Positions 5,981 to 7,693 of a DNA stretch of 7,693 nucleotides are shown in pieces (within the stretch, counting starts at the first letter, position 1; the number at the start of each line of letters is the position of its first letter). Below the pieces are notes generated by a model. It made no database searches. It saw only the letters and a list, made by a program, of their open reading frames with translations, and had not been told where the DNA came from. Both the position numbers and the translations under genes were made by a program. The stretch is from positions 1 to 7,693 of the forward strand of contig VBJR01000289.1 of NCBI GenBank assembly GCA_005880175.1, given 5' to 3'. This DNA comes from Chloroflexota bacterium (lineage in GTDB: Bacteria; Chloroflexota; Dormibacteria; Dormibacterales; Dormibacteraceae).

Positions 5981-5996
5981 TTGACACAATGGTCAA
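5981..5996. promoter_or_regulatory. Inverted repeat TTGAC-N6-GTCAA upstream of the secreted Asp-box gene
   Basis: Perfect 5-bp arms lie 28-44 bases upstream of the minus-strand start, in an AT-richer patch. On the minus strand the arm reads TTGACC, usable as a -35; on the plus strand it reads TTGACA. No clear -10 hexamer follows at the right distance on either strand. It could be an operator overlapping the promoter of the secreted protein gene. Confidence 0.3.
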
Positions 5997-6026
5997 GTTG
6001 TCCTGCTCGACCCCCGGCAAGTCAAC

Positions 6027-6263
6027 GTGCTCCATCGCGACTTGGATCAGCGACCGCCGCCGTCGCGCCTCCTTGCCACCACCGACGTCCGCGTGGTGCC
6101 TGCGGGCCGGGTCGACCTGACGTTCGCGCGGAACGAAGGCGGGGGATGCGACGCCGTTGCCGACTGGCGCACCGCGCACGAGCGGTTCTGGTCCGATCGG
6201 GCGATCAGCGACGAGACACTGGTGGTCTGCGAGCGGTCCCGGCTGATCGCGTGTCTCAGCTGA
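6027..6263 (+). pseudogene. C-terminal remnant of an ASCH-domain protein
   Basis: The frame encodes, from about 6072, ATTDVRVVPAGRVDLTFAR, then DAVADWRTAHERFW and ISDETLVVCERSRLI. This follows the second half of ASCH-domain proteins (ASC-1 homology, putative RNA binding): TTDVRVVPxxxVD.AFA.DEGEG, AEWR.AHE.FW, D.TLVVCERFR.V. The first half, with the G.KT.TxR motif, is absent: a stop at 5982-5984 interrupts the frame and the upstream codons do not resemble the family. The stretch between FW and the last strand is also shortened. The GTG at 6027 has no ribosome site. I read it as a decayed gene; a functional short gene is less likely. It is convergent with the IF-1 gene, 21 bases apart. Confidence 0.6.
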
Positions 6264-6284
6264 GCCGCCCACGGACATGGGCGC

Positions 6285-6482
6285 TCAGTCGCGGTATCGG
6301 TAGACGACGCGGCCCCGATTCAGATCGTATGGAGACAGCTCGACCCGGATTCGGTCGCCGGGCGTGATCCGAATCCGGAAACGCCGCATCTTGCCAGCCG
6401 TGTAGGCGATGAACTTGTGTTTGTTCTCCAGCTCGACCTCGAACATGAGGTTCGGGAGCGCCTGCGTCACGACTCCGTCCAT
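6285..6482 (-). CDS. infA: Translation initiation factor IF-1 (solitary copy)
   Basis: A 65-residue S1/OB-fold protein that binds the 30S A site during initiation. Family landmarks are in order: [45 protein letters not shown], and the terminal [11 protein letters not shown] chose ATG 6482 because AGGAGG stands eight bases before it. The frame is open to ATG 6599, and codons just upstream read V-Q-K-E-E-V-V-V, which align with the usual M-A-K-E-D-N-I-E start of IF-1. The codon facing the normal initiator is GTC (6504-6506), not a start codon. The product therefore lacks about seven ordinary N-terminal residues, or starts further upstream. [15 protein letters not shown] departs from the common actinobacterial VLAHISGKMR form. 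No rpmJ, rpsM or rpsK is adjacent, so this looks like a second, dispersed paralogue. Confidence 0.88.
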   Translation of the reverse strand: MDGVVTQALPNLMFEVELENKHKFIAYTAGKMRRFRIRITPGDRIRVELSPYDLNRGRVVYRYRD

Positions 6483-6490
6483 GACGACGA

Positions 6491-6496
6491 CCTCCT
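6491..6496 (-). promoter_or_regulatory. Shine-Dalgarno site AGGAGG of the IF-1 gene
   Basis: AGGAGG on the minus strand lies eight bases before ATG 6482 and supports the 65-residue product. It overlaps codons for the K-E-E that would begin the longer, ancestral N-terminus. Confidence 0.7.
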
Positions 6497-6588
6497 CCTT
6501 CTGGACTTGCCCCTCGGGGTTGGTCTGCCGGCTCCGGCCTGAGCGACGGGGACCACGTCTCTGCACTGATGATCTTGCCAAGTTGTCA

Positions 6589-6618
6589 AGTCTACGCATG
6601 ATCGCGATTCGATGTCGC
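6589..6618 (-). promoter_or_regulatory. Candidate promoter of the IF-1 gene
   Basis: On the minus strand GCGACA (6618-6613) and TAGACT (6594-6589) are separated by 18 bases. Transcription from here would start near 6582 and leave a leader of about 100 bases containing GCCGG-AG-CCGGC and CCCC-GA-GGGG mini-hairpins. The -10 falls inside the codons that follow ATG 6599, which argues against that upstream start. This is sequence resemblance only. Confidence 0.35.
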
Positions 6619-6850
6619 TGACTGGCCCGAGATGCGCGGCGGCTGCGGACGTCATCTCATGGGACCGGCGGCCGTGACCATGCCCGCCGCGCCGCCCCGG
6701 CCTGCATCGGAGCGCGGCCCCTGGACCTTCTTGTGATCCCGTGGCCTGACCAGCCGCCGGCACACCGTCTCGTGACCGCCGGCACCCTCGGCCGGCGAGC
6801 CTGATCAGCCCCGCCCCGCCGCCTGCCTCCCGAGGCGCCGACCAGGTCGA

Positions 6851-6878
6851 GGGCCGCGGGCCGCGGGCCGCGGGCCGC
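6851..6878. repeat. Four perfect tandem copies of GGGCCGC
   Basis: Seven-base units repeat exactly four times, creating three CCGCGG sites at the junctions. The tract is 3' of the second methyltransferase gene and in no recognised gene. It resembles a slippage-prone microsatellite. Confidence 0.9.
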
Positions 6879-6971
6879 GCTTCGACTGCGCGTCACCCCT
6901 GCCGACGCTCCGATCCGCGCCGCCTTCATGGCGCGACCTCTCCGCGACGCGCCTGTGGTGGACTGTGCCGG

Positions 6972-7613
6972 TCAGGTTGTCGTCGATCTGCGGCGTCGGC
7001 GTCGCCACACACTGAGTTCGGGGGGACGCCCGGGGCACGGGTCCATCGCGACCGCTGGATGCACCTCGATGCGGTGGAATGCATCGGGTAGGCCAGCCAG
7101 CCGTGCGGTACGGGCGCCGTGGTCTCCGACGTAGATCACGCACTCGCCCTCGTAGAAGCTGAGCGCCTCCCACAGAGTCGAGTACGTCGGCGGCCAGCAC
7201 AGGAAGAAGCAGCGGTCGGCGTGGTTCGACAGGACCGGCAAGTCGCCGGCCTCGACGTCCGTCCAGGGACTGACGTCCAGGTGGTAGCGGTTCTCCCGAG
7301 GTCCGTTGACCGGCGCGCTGTCATAAGCGATGAGGTCCACGCCCATCAGCCGGAGCAGGTACGCCCAGTAGCCGGTCCCGGCACCCAACTCCACCAGCGG
7401 CGCGTACCGTTGCACGACCTTCAGCAAGTGTGACTCGGGGAGCACGTACGAGAAGCGGCGCGCCAGTCCCTCACGGTATCGCTCCTCGGAGCCGATGTGA
7501 ACCCTGCGCGCGAAGCATCGGCCGAAGGGATCCTGAGATGGATACCCGGTGCGCGGCTGCGGTGTCCTTGGCCAACGTAGAGTCCGCGGCTGTGGCCATC
7601 TCAAAGTCCGCAC
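6972..7613 (-). CDS. Class I SAM-dependent methyltransferase-like protein, start uncertain
   Basis: The frame runs from the right edge region (GTG 7691) to the stop at 6972-6974. I place the start at GTG 7613 only as a compromise, giving 213 residues. It has no properly spaced ribosome site, and the first ~25 residues are a low-complexity RTLRWPQP-type repeat. Family similarity seems to begin near residue 30. There follow ARRFSYVLPE (52-61), motif I PLVELGAGTGYWA (72-84), IAYDSAP (94-100, acidic residue after strand 2), CFFLCWPPTYS (135-145), a YEGECVIYVGD strand (154-164) and a final ELSVWRR. The LCWPP and IYVGD landmarks mark a methyltransferase-like family found in bacteria and some eukaryotic microbes, with unknown substrate. 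It is unrelated in detail to the methyltransferase at 2762-3208. The protein ends in an arginine run, perhaps a slightly extended tail. Confidence 0.75.
   Translation of the reverse strand: MRTLRWPQPRTLRWPRTPQPRTGYPSQDPFGRCFARRVHIGSEERYREGLARRFSYVLPESHLLKVVQRYAPLVELGAGTGYWAYLLRLMGVDLIAYDSAPVNGPRENRYHLDVSPWTDVEAGDLPVLSNHADRCFFLCWPPTYSTLWEALSFYEGECVIYVGDHGARTARLAGLPDAFHRIEVHPAVAMDPCPGRPPELSVWRRRRRRSTTT
7569..7611. repeat. 24-bp imperfect direct repeat
   Basis: TGGCCAACGTAGAGTCCGC (7569-7587) recurs with a 24-base period as TGGCCATCTCAAAGTCCGC (7593-7611). The shared ends are TGGCCA and AGTCCGC. On the minus strand it would encode RTLRWPQP twice at the N-terminus of the methyltransferase-like protein. 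This casts doubt on whether that part is translated. Confidence 0.6.
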
Positions 7614-7693
7614 CCCTCGGCTGACCTGAGGGTCAGACGGAGAGTCCCCGGTGCGAGAACGTGTTGGTGTCTGAAGCCAACGTCGTCGCACCG

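Larger units (their letters stand above)
6483..6971. other. Gap of about 490 bases without a convincing gene
   Basis: Besides the IF-1 leader and promoter candidate, the stretch is very GC-rich and its open frames on both strands are arginine-, proline- and alanine-rich without family motifs. It holds GCCGG-type short inverted repeats near 6777-6797 and the GGGCCGC tandem repeat listed separately. I see no RNA gene or further gene remnant. Confidence 0.55.

Noticed and set aside
1..7693. CRISPR array, tRNA, rRNA or insertion sequence
   Set aside because: No evenly spaced repeats, cloverleaf, rRNA words, transposase frame or terminal inverted repeats were found on reading both strands.

Overview
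The window comes from a very GC-rich genome. Coding regions strongly prefer G or C at third positions, and several recognisable families (Methyltransf_19/DUF574, secreted ricin-repeat and tectonin-repeat proteins, an AGN-motif effector-like protein) are typical of filamentous actinomycetes. I cannot name the genus. No rRNA, tRNA, CRISPR array or transposase was seen. The DNA looks like accessory chromosome: single genes with little operon structure, long non-coding gaps and two decayed gene remnants.

Layout, left to right. (1) The 3' end of a secreted carbohydrate-active protein with a C-terminal ricin-type lectin domain (+, ends 700). (2) Two bases away and convergent, a toxin-like protein (-, 703-1533). 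It has an actinobacterial LQRxAGNxAV N-terminal motif, a nucleic-acid-deaminase-like core (HTE ... PCEGC) and a C-terminal CxxC/H/C putative zinc site. (3) A divergent spacer with two overlapping hairpins, then a small three-helix YeaQ/GlsB-type membrane protein (+, 1759-2028). (4) A frameshifted fragment of a DUF574 S-adenosyl methyltransferase (2038-2178) that abuts and falsely extends a DinB-family gene (+, 2215-2697). (5) A convergent small class I methyltransferase (-, 2762-3208). (6) About 400 bases of non-coding DNA with three hairpins. (7) A large secreted protein (-, 3604-5952) with sialidase-type Asp boxes and a C-terminal six-blade tectonin-like propeller. (8) A C-terminal remnant of an ASCH-domain gene (+, to 6263). 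(9) A solitary translation initiation factor IF-1 (-, 6285-6482), away from any ribosomal protein genes. (10) About 490 bases without a gene, including four perfect GGGCCGC units. (11) A second, unrelated class I methyltransferase (-, from 6972 towards the right edge).

The genes do not form one obvious pathway. The two secreted proteins both carry glycan-binding repeat domains. The most interesting gene is the putative deaminase effector: its architecture suggests cargo of an extracellular contractile injection system, but no injection-system structural genes and no obvious immunity gene lie in the window. The IF-1 copy is the second item of note, because it is isolated and its start has apparently moved.
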